A stretch of DNA of 64,000 nt from assembly GCA_949318235.1 (NCBI GenBank), contig OX439134.1, positions 27,806,950 through 27,870,949 on the forward strand. Direction: 5' to 3'. Shown in pieces: positions 1 to 11,395 of this stretch. Each line of letters starts with the position of its first letter. The first letter of the stretch is position 1. The stretch comes from Ecdyonurus torrentis. Lineage: Eukaryota; Arthropoda; Insecta; Ephemeroptera; Heptageniidae. The notes below the pieces were generated by a model. That model made no database searches. It saw only the letters and a program-made list of their open reading frames with translations, and was not told the DNA's origin. A program made the translations under genes and the position numbers.

Positions 1-391
1 ACATAAGGCTTTATAACTAAAAAATATAATATACAAAAACAATTTAAAGAAGAAAAAATATTATATTATATTTTATTTCAAATAAGATTCTTCTTCTTCT
101 TTTTTTTTTTTTTTTTTTTTCTCTTTCTTTTCTTATTTCAGTATTTTTTACTCGTAAGTAAGTAAATATGCCATATATCAACATTCATATATTACTTATT
201 TGGTATGGATATTCAAATATTGACTTTCATTTCATGCTATTCCATTCAATATAAAGTTTAATATTTTATATTAATTTTCTTTACTTTTAATATTTGCATA
301 TTCATATAACACGTATACATGCATTTACCAATCGAATAAAGCAATGAATGCCCTTTGTGATCTTTGAAAGGACAGTGTAAAAAGTATTTAC
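1..391. other. AT-rich stretch, no gene seen
   Basis: AT-rich sequence with a TTC/poly-T tract at about 90-121. No open frame worth calling and no repeat family recognised before A1. Confidence 0.6.
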
Positions 392-740
392 TTAAAGGAA
401 TAGACCAGAGAAAAAATTAAGCATTTATATCACAAAACACTTGATGGGATTTACATAAATAACATAGTTTGTCTCAAAACCTAACTGTAGCCCCGTAGCA
501 GTGATCAGAAAAATCTATTTATGCAACCTGCACAGCATTTTCATACTAATTTTTGCATGTTTCTGACGTCATAAGCATGAAATTTGAAATTTCACGCAAA
601 TTGCATACTTTATAGATTTTCACGCTTTCTCGTGGGGCTACATTAACATTCTGGTAAAAATTGTCATCAGTTTTGAAGATCCCATTTCGTGTTTTTTCAT
701 TAAAAAACCACGTGTTGTTTTATGTGGTTTATGGCTTTAA
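392..740 (+). mobile_element. MITE family A, copy 1 (TTAA, T2/Kolobok-like)
   Basis: Begins TTAAAGGAATAGACCAGA and ends with ATGGCTTTAA, so the two ends form short inverted repeats of the form TTAAAG(G/C)(A/C)ATAGACCA. TTAA is present at both ends. About 330-350 bp, no coding capacity. A central TTTCTGACGTCA is at 561-571. Eleven copies lie in this window in both orientations; I define + as the orientation starting AAGGAATAGACC. A TTAA duplication with AAGGRA ends is known from T2/Kolobok MITEs, so that class is inferred; piggyBac is the alternative. Confidence 0.85.
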
Positions 741-2034
741 AAACATGATTTTACAGTGTTTTAATTTATTTAGTAGTAAAAAAGTGATTTACTTGATAAA
801 TGAATCAACAAGCAAACAAATAAATAAAACTGGACTTTAATTGATTCAGGAACCTGGTGTACAGTAGTTCTGTTTAAAAATTGACAAATATAATGTGGGG
901 AAAAAAAGTGGTATGTACTGAAAGTAAAATAAAAATGTTCCAAAACGAGAAATGCATTGCAACACTGTATAAATTTTCCTCTCTTTTATTTGAGGACTTT
1001 CACTCTCATCCTTTATTGATGTATAATGTAATGTTGCCAAATATACGATATTTCCATAAATCTAATGTTAGGAATGCTTTTTTATTTACTTTCGGTACCA
1101 CAAAAACTAATAGGTTTGATATATATACAAATAAAATAACACTCAATAATAAATAGATGCTAAATATTTCAAAACTTATTATACTGTATACGCTTTTACT
1201 AACTTATACTATATTGATTAAAATTTCCAAGCTTAAATATTTAATAACTGAAAAAATTGAAGTACACGAATATATAAACAAAGGTAAAGTACTTTCTTTT
1301 CTTTTTTAAAAAAAATCTATCTCAAAATATGTTATAAAAAAACAAGTTGTGACGAGATTTGATAGTAGAAATTAAAAGTTACAAAATTGAAAACTCAACA
1401 ATATGTGGATGTGGATAATATAAAATTGTATACACACAAAATTACAAACTTATTTTAGGCATATGTGTGAAATTAAGTATGTTAAAATTGCAGTTTTAAT
1501 TACAAAAGTTAATATTATACTATGTGTACTTAAATTTAAGTATAAAGAGTAAAATTTTAATTAGCACATCTTAATTAATTCAAATGCGTGAATTAAAATG
1601 AGCGTAATTAAGTGACGCATTTGTTTACTTAAAAAGTTTAGCATAATGGGCATAATTATGAAAAAAACTAAACTTTTTTTTTAATAAGTAAATATAATTA
1701 GAAAGTTAAATTATATAGAAGGGAACTCATTTTTCATTTTATTTTTTAAGCTCCCCCCTCCCCTCTTTTAATAAGTTTTCTAATAAATAAACCTATTGGG
1801 CTTATTGGAATTCTGTATTGTAGGTGTCTAAGCAACATTAAAATATACAACTATTTTTTTTAATGTCACGCGTTTTTATATAATATGTATTTATAATTAC
1901 ACAAATACTCACATTTGTCAACTGCTTCCAGAAAGCATTGCTCGTACGAAAACGTTTTATTAAACAGTAATCAAATCATAAATAAAAGAGAAGAACATAG
2001 AAAAAAGAAAGAAAATAAATTAGCTTAAAGGAAT
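741..2034. other. AT-rich intergenic DNA, no gene recognised
   Basis: AT-rich unique-looking sequence. A 91-codon open frame at 881-1156 has composition expected of AT-rich noise and no recognisable domain. Nothing else supported. Confidence 0.5.
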
Positions 2035-2367
2035 AGACCAGAGAAAAACATAAGCATTTATATCACAAAACACTTGATGGGACTTACATAAATAACTTTA
2101 GTTTGTCTCAAACCCCAACTGTAGCTCAGTAACAGTGATCAGAAATTTCAATTTATGAAACCCGCACAACATTTTCATACTAATTTTTGCATGTTTCTGA
2201 CGTCATAAACATGAATAGTTACGTAAATTGCATACTTTACAGTATTTTCACGCTCTCTCGTGGGGCTACATAAACGTTCTGCTAAAAAATTTCATAAGTT
2301 TTGAAGATCCCATTTTGTGTTTATTCATTAAAAATCACATGTGGTTTTATGTGGTCTATGGCTTTAA
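2035..2367 (+). mobile_element. MITE family A, copy 2
   Basis: Full-length copy bounded by TTAA on both sides (2035-2038, 2364-2367), with TGACGTCA at 2198-2205. Confidence 0.85.
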
Positions 2368-3095
2368 GCATAGAACAACGTGTAATCTCATCTCATAGTA
2401 TTTATTTTTATGTTTCTTAGTTTTTCATAATTATTTTCAACTATTATATTGTTGTATCACATTTCACTATAATATAATTAATTTATTAAATATTATTTTA
2501 CTATTTCAATATGTATAGTCCTTTATTTGTATTTTGAAGATATGATTCAGAGTAATTCAGAGTTCCTAATATAGTTCGGCAGACCAGTATTATGATTTAT
2601 ATAAGTTTTTTCCTTTAGTCAAGATTGCGATATATCCGGTATTACTTCTTTTAAAATCAAAATGTATATCTACTAGACAGAGTCTAGCCAAATAAATTTT
2701 ACTACACTCTGTCCAAAAAAAAACAAAAAAAAAAAAAACTGACTATTTAATATATTGAACTCTGTTTAAATATTTTTGAAAATTAAAGTAAATTAAATTT
2801 TTTTTAACCTGAAACAAAATAACAATTAATTTTTAATGGGAATTACAGTTTAATTTTATATCCTTTAGTACACTGTGCTTTAAATTTATTTTCGTTTTTT
2901 AAAAAGTAGTAATATAAAGTGTATAAATATAAAAAGATTTCAAGTAGAATGAACATAATTTTAATTTAAATGTTGTATTAAAAGATTTAAAAAAAATTAT
3001 AATGATATTCCTCATTAATTGAATTTAGTATTTATTTTAATAAGTTGTTTTTGACAAGTGTTGTACATTTGAGTTTGACGCATTTTTTTTCTGTT

Positions 3096-3100
<5 letters not shown>
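2368..3100. other. AT-rich stretch, no gene seen
   Basis: AT-rich DNA with an A-rich tract near 2717-2739; no repeat family or gene recognised. Confidence 0.5.

Positions 3101-3167
<67 letters not shown>
3101..3167. repeat. (GA)n microsatellite
   Basis: Uninterrupted GA dinucleotide run of about 67 bp. Arg-Glu or Ser-Leu translations across it are artefacts. Confidence 0.95.
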
Positions 3168-3168
<1 letters not shown>

Positions 3169-3328
3169 AACTAGCAAAACAAAATGAAAATATATTCTTC
3201 AGTATACAGTACATATATATACGTATGTACAAAAAAAAGTAACTGCGTAAAAGTTCATGAGGCATGAAAATTCGTTCCACATATATATATATATGGTACG
3301 TAGACTTCATTGTGGCTTGCCAATTAAG

Positions 3329-3409
<81 letters not shown>
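3329..3409. repeat. (CT)n microsatellite
   Basis: CT run of about 80 bp, only 160 bp from the (GA)n tract. The two are complementary and could pair as a hairpin in single strands. Confidence 0.95.
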
Positions 3410-3411
<2 letters not shown>

Positions 3412-3757
3412 ATACATATGTATGTAATATTTCTAGTCTACAAATTGGTCTCTATAATCTTATTTCATGAAACCAAAATATTACTATACGTATTTTCATT
3501 ATCATATATTTCATCAGTATAAATGATTAGATAATCTAAATTTTCAATTAAACTGACCCTCTTTCTTTATAGAATAGTTTTTTTTTTTTTATTTTTTTTT
3601 TTTAACTTTGTGGTTTTATGTAAGAACATTATAGATAAACTTGATGGCAAGCAATAAGAGTAAAATTACCAAAGAGCTTACCTACTGTAGAGATAGATTA
3701 GGATTACATAGTTATAGTTTTTGAGTTTAAAAAAAAAAACAGTGACGTAATATTTAT

Positions 3758-3761
<4 letters not shown>

Positions 3762-3803
<42 letters not shown>
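3762..3803. repeat. poly-A tract
   Basis: About 42 consecutive A residues, immediately followed by the imperfect tandem dimer at 3878-4054. Confidence 0.9.
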
Positions 3804-3806
<3 letters not shown>

Positions 3807-3877
3807 GCATACATGCACTGCAGCAGGTATATGATGACGACTAGTAAACTTTATAGTTCAACTTTATTACCATAAGG

Positions 3878-4100
3878 TAAGTGTAGAAATATGATGCAGA
3901 TTTTTGCAACGATGCACGTGTGTTAAGGGTCATTCAGCGAACGAGTATTTTAATTACCGTATGTGTAGAAAAATGATGTAAAATTTAAGAAGGATGCAAC
4001 TTGTGCGGTACGAGAGTTAAGGGTCATTTAACGGATGAGTATTTTACTTACTTATGTTACATTGACCTGCCTGGGTCAATAAAGCATCTTACCTTATATA
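3878..4100 (+). mobile_element. tandem dimer (~90 bp units) plus LINE-like 3' end
   Basis: Two diverged ~90 bp units (about 3878-3962 and 3963-4054) share GTGTAGAAA(A/T)ATGATG, GATGCA and TTAAGGGTCATT(C/T)A. They are followed by TGACCTGCCTGGGTCAATAA, a small hairpin with an AATAAA-like signal as in many non-LTR retrotransposon 3' ends. No reverse transcriptase is present. The LINE assignment is inference from form only. Confidence 0.4.
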
Positions 4101-4213
4101 AGAAAAAAATGTGTTTTTAATCGGTATACCATATTTTATAATAGTTATAATTATGTTGAATGAAAAATAATGAATAAATAATTATACAATTAAATTACAC
4201 TCTGAAAAACCTT

Positions 4214-4564
4214 TTAAAGCGATACTATGGGGTAAATAAAATGCCTTCTTCAAAGTTAGATATTGGTATGAAGTCCCCATATATGCATTTATTACGTCCC
4301 TTAACTCTTCCGTAGCTCCGTAAACTCACGATAATTCTGTAAAGTAGGCGCGCCGTAGCTTTCTATTGTTGTGCGGTATCTCTGACGTCAGAGATAACGC
4401 ACAACAATAGAAAGCTACGGCGTGGGTTGCCTACTTTACAGGATTATCGCAACTTTACGGGGCTACGGAAGAGTTAAGGGACGTAATAAATGCATATATG
4501 GGGACTTCATACCAATATCTAACTTTGAAGAAAGCATTTTATTTACCCCATAGTATCGCTTTAT
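4214..4564. mobile_element. MITE family G, copy 1: near-perfect 351 bp hairpin
   Basis: Inverted repeat over the whole element. It starts TTAAAGCGATACTATGGGG and ends with the complement followed by TTAT (a mutated TTAA). The centre of symmetry falls inside TATCTCTGACGTCAGAGATA, so TGACGTCA at 4383-4390 is the loop-less apex of the hairpin. Arms differ by few bases. Internal blocks (CCCTTAACTCTTCCGTAGC, CTGTAAAGTAGGC) recur in E and G2, tying these families together. Confidence 0.9.
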
Positions 4565-4793
4565 ATATAAATTGAAGTTTTATCGTTGTGTTAGATACTT
4601 TTTAACACGTTCTAGGAATTGTAGTAATTGGAAAGTGAACCAAAAATATAAATTAAAAATTGAAAAATTGAATATATTTTTTTAATGTTAAATTTCAAGC
4701 GACGAATTTCTTATATACGCGTAACGCGTAGTAATTATAATACGTACAATATATAATATAATTGTACATAACTTTTTGTAGTATTCGAAAACA

Positions 4794-4845
4794 TTAAAGG
4801 CGTAGAACACCTTGAACAAAAAAAAAAAAAAAAAAAAAAAAAATC
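4794..4845 (+). mobile_element. MITE family B, left-end fragment
   Basis: Starts TTAAAGGCGTAGAACACCTT and then runs into poly-A (to about 4843). Only the terminal repeat remains, so this is a truncated B element. Confidence 0.6.
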
Positions 4846-5105
4846 TATAATATCATTGACTATTTAATTTTATGTAAAAATGACTTTAATTTATATGTTA
4901 TTTCAAAATTATGAAAATACTAATTGTAATGCCTAGTTTTCATGGAAGGTAAGACAAATTATTATATCATGAAATAACGATTGTCTGAATCCATAACAAA
5001 AAAAATGTTAAGTTTTTGTATCTTGACAACACATCTGGTTCGTCTCATGATTAATTGTTAAGAAATCAAGTCGACGTATAGAATAAGTTTTGTGTTGACA
5101 CGTCT

Positions 5106-5131
5106 TTTTTTTTTTTTTTTTTTTTTTTTTG
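5106..5131. repeat. poly-T tract
   Basis: About 26 consecutive T residues in AT-rich DNA. Confidence 0.85.
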
Positions 5132-5467
5132 TAACTTGAGTGTGACAAATAACATCACTTAAGTACAATTTCATACCCTTTATTATAAATAATATGGGCA
5201 ACAATTTAATTTAAATCTCTCTTTTTTTTTTTTCAATTTATTTAAGCTTTTGATTTTTTTTATGATATAATATAATACAATAAACTACATTGTTTTTATC
5301 TCTTAAAATAAAATATAACATAAAAATTGAATTTTAGGTCAGTTCAAGAATCTGCAAAAGTGAAGTATATTGTGTTAAAAGCGGTCACTATACCTTTAAA
5401 TCTGTAGCATATCAAAATTAGCCTATTTTATTATTATTTGTAAGCAATTAACACAGACTTTGATTAC

Positions 5468-5541
5468 TTATTATAATAAGGTATGGTAATTATCAATCTA
5501 GTATTCTAAATGATAAAAAAGTAAGTTGACAAGGGCTTTAA
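5468..5541. mobile_element. MITE family U, right-end fragment
   Basis: Matches the last ~74 bp of U1 (30884-30957), including TATTCTAAATGATAAAAAAG, and ends with GGGCTTTAA. The other arm is missing. Confidence 0.7.
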
Positions 5542-5595
5542 AACATATGTTTCTAATTTCTAAAAAAAAAAAACATATCATTTGCCCACCATGTT

Positions 5596-5598
<3 letters not shown>

Positions 5599-5656
<58 letters not shown>
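5599..5656. repeat. (TC)n microsatellite
   Basis: Uninterrupted TC run of about 58 bp. Confidence 0.95.
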
Positions 5657-5659
<3 letters not shown>

Positions 5660-6413
5660 ATACTCGCTTATTTCAATACCCATATAAAACTCATCTTACA
5701 AAACAATTTTTATCAATGAATATAGCATATTCAAATTTAAAAATAGAAATATAAAGAGAAAAAAAACTGGTGCTCTTTTTTTTCCCCAGCGTCTAAATAA
5801 ATAAAATAAGGGTTTACAAGTTTGGAATAACATTTTTATTATTTGATCCATTCTATAAATCAAATATATACATATTTGAAGTAAATAAGCGGGTAATACT
5901 ATAGAGATCAAAGAAAAATGTTAAAATTAAATATAACACATAAGTATATTTTGGTAAACATTATACAATTTTACGTATAATATTCTAAAATCTCTCTTTT
6001 TAAAGAGCTCAAAGGATATATACATATAATATGTTTTTTTTTGTGTATAAAATCCATACTATTTTTTATTTAATATGATATTTTCTATTGCTTTTATGTC
6101 TATAAAATCTCTGAATTTTGTATTTACTTTACTTTCTGCCAATATTATATTACATATTTCTTTCTGCTTCAAGTTCCGGAGAGATGTTTTATTATATAAA
6201 ATATATGATATCATAATATGTATAAAAGAGTAAGAGATATAGAAAGAATGAGAGATTTTTTTTTAAAACATAGAATAGACACAATTTACTATAAAATCAA
6301 TAATAGTATATTTTACTCTCTCTATGTATACATTTTGACTTTGATTAGTATTATATTTAACTAATTTAGTGGAAAAAACATACATAAATTATAATACTTG
6401 CAGTATTATATTA
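5657..6413. other. AT-rich stretch, no gene seen
   Basis: AT-rich DNA. An open frame on the minus strand at 5696-5911 is hydrophobic and low-complexity, with no motif I recognise; I do not call it a gene. Confidence 0.5.
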
Positions 6414-7245
6414 TTAAAGAGCCCCTGGTCTCAAAAACCAATTTCTTCGCAATGATAAATCATGAGATAGGACTATTGTAAATATACTTTTAATATTTTT
6501 AATATTTAATATTGTGATTGTAATTGTACAATCTTTCATGGGCTATACAGAGGTTACTGGAAAAGACTCTGAGAATCCATACACATTTTGTGTCCAGTCA
6601 ACCTTGGTTGCAAATTGTTCTTGTGTTATCTAGGGCTCTTATATTTACCTAGTCTACAGCAAGTTTGGTTATAGGTGATGATGAATGGATAGGCAGGAAA
6701 TATGAGTGAAATGGTGAACCGTCCCGAGATTCTCTCTATTGCGTGATGTAGGGTCACTACTGCCTACATCAGGAAGATCGGAGACATGCATACACACAGG
6801 CATACACACCTCTCCTACCGATGACTCATGACACAACAGCACACGCATCAACCTCATATGCAAAGATCACAAGTGCACTCCGCCAGCATACACGGCCTTG
6901 TAAAAGCCGCACAGCCTGGGAGTCGAACCAGAGACCCTTCGCACACGAAGCAGACACGCTACCACTGCGCCACGGCCTCGGATATTTATATTTTGTGCCT
7001 TAGCCCTTCAGTACTCTTAAAAACTAGGGAGAAAACTTGTAAAGTAGGCAACCCACGCTACAATTTCTATTGTAGACCCGGAATTGTTGACGTCATGAAG
7101 TCCTAAAGTTGCCTACTTTACAGTTTTTCAACCCCAGTTTGTGAGGCTACAAAAGAGATGTAGGATATAATATTTGTATGTATAATGGTCCTATCTCATG
7201 ATTTTTAAGTTTTTTATTTAATTTTTAACACCAGGAGCCCTTTAA
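6414..7245. mobile_element. MITE family E (TTAA ends), interrupted by a SINE
   Basis: Begins TTAAAGAGCCCCTGGT and ends ACCAGGAGCCCTTTAA, a clear terminal inverted repeat with TTAA at both ends. The next matching blocks are ATCATGAGATAGGACTA on the left and TAATGGTCCTATCTCATGAT on the right. The right half holds CTTGTAAAGTAGGCAACC and its complement around TGACGTCA at 7088-7095, as in G1. The SINE at 6647-6984 splits it. Confidence 0.75.
6647..6984 (-). mobile_element. tRNA-derived SINE inside family E element
   Basis: Read on the minus strand the 5' end is tRNA-like: GTGGCGCAGTGGTAGCG matches an RNA polymerase III A box and GGTTCGACTCC a B box. A ~270 bp unrelated body follows. TTATATTT flanks both sides (about 6639-6646 and 6986-6993), a plausible target duplication. 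The head differs from that of the other SINE family in the window. Open frames inside are incidental. Confidence 0.7.
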
Positions 7246-7470
7246 CCGTTGCATTGGTTAACCAATCTATTGATATTACATTTCATTTTTTTCTTTTCAG
7301 CGTTGACTTGATAATTTTATTTTCTTCAAGGAAAAAAATTGTTATTTTACGCCTCATAACTAAAGTGCTTACGTTCTAAAAAAAAAAAAAAAATAAATAA
7401 AAAAAAAATCCACTGCATACATTTTGTGTTTATCATCACTTCACAAATTTTCAATAAAATGGTCCGTTTA

Positions 7471-7620
7471 AACTTTACAAAGCCGCGGCTACCTGGAGCT
7501 TCTGCTATTATAAAACCGGTGTGAGAAGCTCCAGGTAGACTCAAATTTGTAACGTGTGTAGATCTTTCAATATTTGGAAATTTGTAAATTGTACGTGAGA
7601 AGATCGGCACGTGATGTGAT
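7471..7620. mobile_element. foldback family O, copy 2 (partial)
   Basis: Shares CTTTACAAAG(C/T)CGCGGCTACC and the facing AGCTCCAGGTAG with O1 at 20.0 kb. A short hairpin is formed by GCGGCTACCTGGAGCTTCTG and its near-complement. Only about half of O1 is present. Confidence 0.65.
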
Positions 7621-7629
7621 TGGTACATT

Positions 7630-8174
7630 AAAATGTAGTTGATATATATTATATATAATTATATATATTTATGAGTATTATTTTTATTTATTATTAGTAC
7701 AGATTTTCAGTTACCCATGCGTTTAAAATGAAACTTAAAGAAAAACTATAATTTCTTGTTCTTTGCCATTAATCTTACATTTTTTTAAATCACTATATTT
7801 TTAAACAAGATAACAAAAAGAAATAACATGTCAGAAATCATAAAAAGAAAGTATAATTTAGAACGTAATACCCTTAATTATGACTTAATTAAGAAGAGAG
7901 ATTAAACATAAAGATACGATAATGATGACAAAACCTACGTTTGAATTCTTAGATAATTACTTTTGTTTGAATGAAAAGTTTTAAAGTGAAAGAGAGAAAG
8001 GATTTTAGTATTGTATGATGGTCTAACTAAGAGAGAGTCAATCGATTTTACGTGAGGTCAAATATAATATAAGATCTGTCATGCACGCGGTTAAGTCCAA
8101 AAATTTTAAGCTGAGTTTACATGGTGGGGAATTATGTGGTTTTTACATAAAGTGACGTCATTTTAACTATTTGC

Positions 8175-8176
<2 letters not shown>
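7630..8176. other. AT-rich stretch with one isolated TGACGTCA
   Basis: No gene recognised. TGACGTCA at 8153-8160 lies just before the (AG)n tract and is one of the few copies I cannot place in a named repeat family. Confidence 0.4.

Positions 8177-8262
<86 letters not shown>
8177..8262. repeat. (AG)n microsatellite
   Basis: About 86 bp of AG repeats. Confidence 0.95.
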
Positions 8263-8268
<6 letters not shown>

Positions 8269-8597
8269 CAAAAGAGAAATTTAAATAAATTTTATACTTG
8301 TAGAATTTAAATTTTATTTATATAAATATAGCAGATTACAATTATTTTAAATGTTTACAAAAGTTCAAAATAAATTTATTACATTACGTGATTACAGAAT
8401 AGTTTCTTTATATTATAAAATATGTAAATTTGATGTACTATACAGTAGTAAGTACTGCGTTTTCTTTTATTTACATCTTTTGTATTAGAATATATGTAAC
8501 ATTAAATAATAGTAATTTAAAAATAAGTTTATGATAGACTAAATAGTTACAATAACCATGTTGATATTACGTGTTTAATCTATGCTATCAACATCTG

Positions 8598-8599
<2 letters not shown>

Positions 8600-8637
<38 letters not shown>
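8600..8637. repeat. poly-T tract
   Basis: About 38 consecutive T residues. Confidence 0.9.
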
Positions 8638-8639
<2 letters not shown>

Positions 8640-8826
8640 ATGTTATTATCTTCTAATCTGCGCACATATTTAAATGGCTCTTATACACAGAGGAGGAAAT
8701 ACAAGGCAGTTTTTTACTTTTTTTTTTTACCCACTTACCGTTTAGTACTTACTTTTCCAGTGATAGATGAAAGGATGTTTGGGTGAAATGGGGAACAAGA
8801 ATGGAAAGCAAAGCGGTTTGGGCCTC

Positions 8827-8842
8827 GGGGGGGGGGGGGGGG
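8827..8842. repeat. poly-G tract
   Basis: About 16 consecutive G residues, unusual in such AT-rich DNA. Similar G/C runs occur near 16977-16990, 24111-24120 and 36977-36991. Confidence 0.85.
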
Positions 8843-8989
8843 TAGAGCTACTCCGGTTATTAACTAAAATAATTAAGGGAACCTTCAGAAAACCTACGGC
8901 CTAGTTAGTTGACAAGAGATTCTCAAATAAAATGATAATAATTAAGTTTTGTGTTAGTGTAGGCTCTTACTGTTCGTAGTATATGATGT

Positions 8990-9240
8990 TTGTTCTTCAA
9001 ATGCGTCCAACGTCGAACGCACAACGTCGTGAAAACAGTGAAGGCCGAAGCAGCCGTCAATCGCTGCCTGAGCGATAACCGTGCGACAACTATCGCTGGC
9101 TCCCGATTGGCTTAGCGCAAAAAGTTAGACCAATTCTAACTCTAGCGCACTTTAACGGCCCTTGTCGCAAAAAGACCAACTGACGGCTGCGTCGGGCTTG
9201 AGGAGAACACCACCACCACGGTTATCCCGCTAGAGTCTTT
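8990..9240. other. unexplained GC-rich island
   Basis: Distinctly GC-richer than its surroundings. GCAGCCGTCA near the left and TGACGGCTGC near the right, and GATAACCGTG facing CACGGTTATC, form a degenerate inverted repeat, so an old foldback element is possible. The longest open frame I find is about 41 codons with no recognisable domain, so I do not call an exon. Confidence 0.35.
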
Positions 9241-9249
9241 TAGAATAGC

Positions 9250-9965
9250 ACAATAATAAAGTTTAAAAACTCCTCTTACCTCTAAAAATAACGAGTATCT
9301 CAGTATCTAAATCAAACTGCCGATACAATTTTGTTTTTAAAGTATTAGACTCTTTCCTATCAAACTATTATAATAATTACGTTATTTATATTGCTACATG
9401 AAAACATGTTCAAATATTTGCAGCCTGTACAAAATTTTAATGTACGATTTATAATGTACTATAGTATAAAGTAGCATAATAGTTAGATAAAGTAAATAAT
9501 TATTTTAATTATTGAGATATAAGTATAATTGAAAGGCTAAATGAAATAACTTTATACGTGTGATATCATTCTGCATTCAATAGAAATTAAAAACTTTTAA
9601 TGCTTATATAACATATTATATACACACACATATTACTAAATTATTATTTCTTTTTCTCTGCATGAAATTAGTACAATTTAACTGTCTAGCTAACTAAGCT
9701 CATATAATATTTCTTTTTCTTTTTTTGCAAAAAGTCATTTCTATTGTTCATAATATACAAGGATAACTTGTAAGTTAGTTTCTCTATGCTAAATAACTTG
9801 TACCTAACATCTGGTACTAGACATATACTACTTACGTTAATAATACTAAATAAATACAATATATAATTAAGAGTATAGATTTTACTTTATATGTATGTCA
9901 GAGTATAATATTCTTGTTATTATTTCTATTTTATAATTTATTATTATATAATGAAATCAAAAATA
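9250..9965. other. AT-rich stretch, no gene seen
   Basis: Unique-looking AT-rich DNA; no repeat family or coding signal recognised. Confidence 0.5.
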
Positions 9966-10169
9966 TTAAAGTCACAGACCACGTAAAGCAACATGTGCTT
10001 TTTAATGGTTATAAACACAAAATGGGATCTTTAAAACTGATGAATTTTTACAAGAATTTAATGTAATGACGTCAGGAAAAATTAGTAGAAAAATGTTGTC
10101 TGGGTTTCATAAATCGAAAATTTCTGATCACTGCTACGGCGATACAGTTGAGTTTGAGATAAACTAATA

Positions 10170-10512
10170 TTAATAATAATAAATGGGTTTTATTGAGACA
10201 TATATTAAACATATCTCTCATGTCAGAGTTCTATAACATAATAAATAGAGACCGGATTTTTTGGTAAAAATTATGATTACGCCTGCAATTTTGATAGCTA
10301 GGCTTTTTGCTTCACAATCTACTGTCTGTTTATAAAAAATTGGTATTTCACTGCTATAAAGCTTATAAATTTAATATAATTTATGTAAACGCACAGTAGG
10401 TTGTGATGCAGGTAAATAACCTAAAAAATTTTTGCAGGTGCAGCCGCCATTTTCACCTAAAAATCCGGTCTCTAATAATAAATATAAACATACAATAATA
10501 CACATTAACAAA
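10170..10512 (-). mobile_element. LINE-like 3' end fragment inside A3
   Basis: On the minus strand it reads TGTCTCAATAAAACCCATTT followed by (ATT)n, an AATAAA signal plus short tandem tail like those of many LINE 3' ends. No coding region survives. It is broken by the MITE at 10246-10474. Confidence 0.4.
10246..10474. mobile_element. hAT-like MITE, 229 bp
   Basis: Terminal inverted repeat TAGAGACCGGATTTT at the left and AAAATCCGGTCTCTA at the right. An 8 bp direct repeat ATAATAAA abuts both ends (10238-10245 and 10475-10482). An 8 bp duplication and YARNG-type ends are known for hAT elements. The duplication is low-complexity, which lowers certainty. Confidence 0.65.
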
Positions 10513-10679
10513 TGTAAGTCCTATCAAGTGTTTTGTGATATAAAAGCTAATGTTTTCTTATGGTTTATTCCTTTAAATAATTTGTGTAAAATGTGTTGAA
10601 GAGTGTGGAGTATAACTAATCAGCGTTATTCTTAATTGAAACGCCATCACGGTACTAAAGAACGTCCTCGCCTTTAATT

Positions 10680-10707
10680 TCTCTCTCTCTCTCTCTCTCT
10701 CTCTCTG
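10680..10707. repeat. (CT)n microsatellite
   Basis: CT run of about 28 bp. Confidence 0.9.
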
Positions 10708-10984
10708 ATTGCAAAATCATCGTCCCGTAAAATAAGACTAACTCTCATTATTTCTTCCCTTGCTAATTTTGCTTTTAGGGGGTTTGAAACATGAAGCATT
10801 CTAATTCTCCCCTCTTCAAACTTTGAGCTGTTTTTTTAAACTGAATCATTTTTAAGGGTTGTATTTAGTAAGTTTGTATACCTCCAATAATTTAAAATTT
10901 GACCACGTTAATGTTACTTTTTAACACTTTAAGCTTATTATTTACTAAAAAAAAAAAAAAAAAAAAATAAGAGAGTCGCTAAGA

Positions 10985-11395
10985 TACTCATCGTTTGTAT
11001 GACTGGCTGATATCTCTCAAACTAAAATATATAAAATTGACATAAAGTAAAGCAATGTTACTTATAAACGTTTATTTATGTCCAAAATATGCAAAAGCGA
11101 TCAAACATTTGAGTTATTCCACTTTGAAAATAACATGAAAATGTAAAAAATCCAATTTTAGGACCCATTTTTAAATTAAATTATTTTTAAGTTTGCACTT
11201 TCGTGTTTGACGAGACATACAATATACCAAAAATTAAAAATTAGCGGATAAATTTACTAAATTTAATTTAGAAACAAATTAATTTTTTTGACCCTTTTTA
11301 GGAGTTAAGTAAATTAACTAAATTGCGCAGAAAGATTATTGTTTATTGCAAAAATACAATTTGTTATTTGACTATAGTGATAGCCCCAAGTCAGT
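10985..11395 (+). repeat. dispersed repeat family Y, copy 1
   Basis: Resembles 47165-47525: both hold CTGATATCTC, CAAACTA, AAAGTAAAG and GAGTTATTCCACTTTG(A)AAATAACATG-like blocks in the same order. AT-rich, no coding signal, ends not defined. Confidence 0.6.

Larger units (their letters stand above)
9966..10576 (-). mobile_element. MITE family A, copy 3, split by nested insertions
   Basis: Left part to about 10168 and right part from about 10513 are family A (TTAA at 9966-9969 and 10573-10576; TGACGTCA at 10067-10074). The interval between them is foreign: a LINE-like 3' fragment which itself carries a small hAT-like MITE. Confidence 0.8.

Noticed and set aside
881..1156. 91-codon plus-strand frame
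   Set aside because: Composition as expected by chance in AT-rich DNA; no domain, no splice or promoter context.
6821..7106. Overlapping 60-92 codon frames
   Set aside because: Lie across a tRNA-derived SINE and MITE E.
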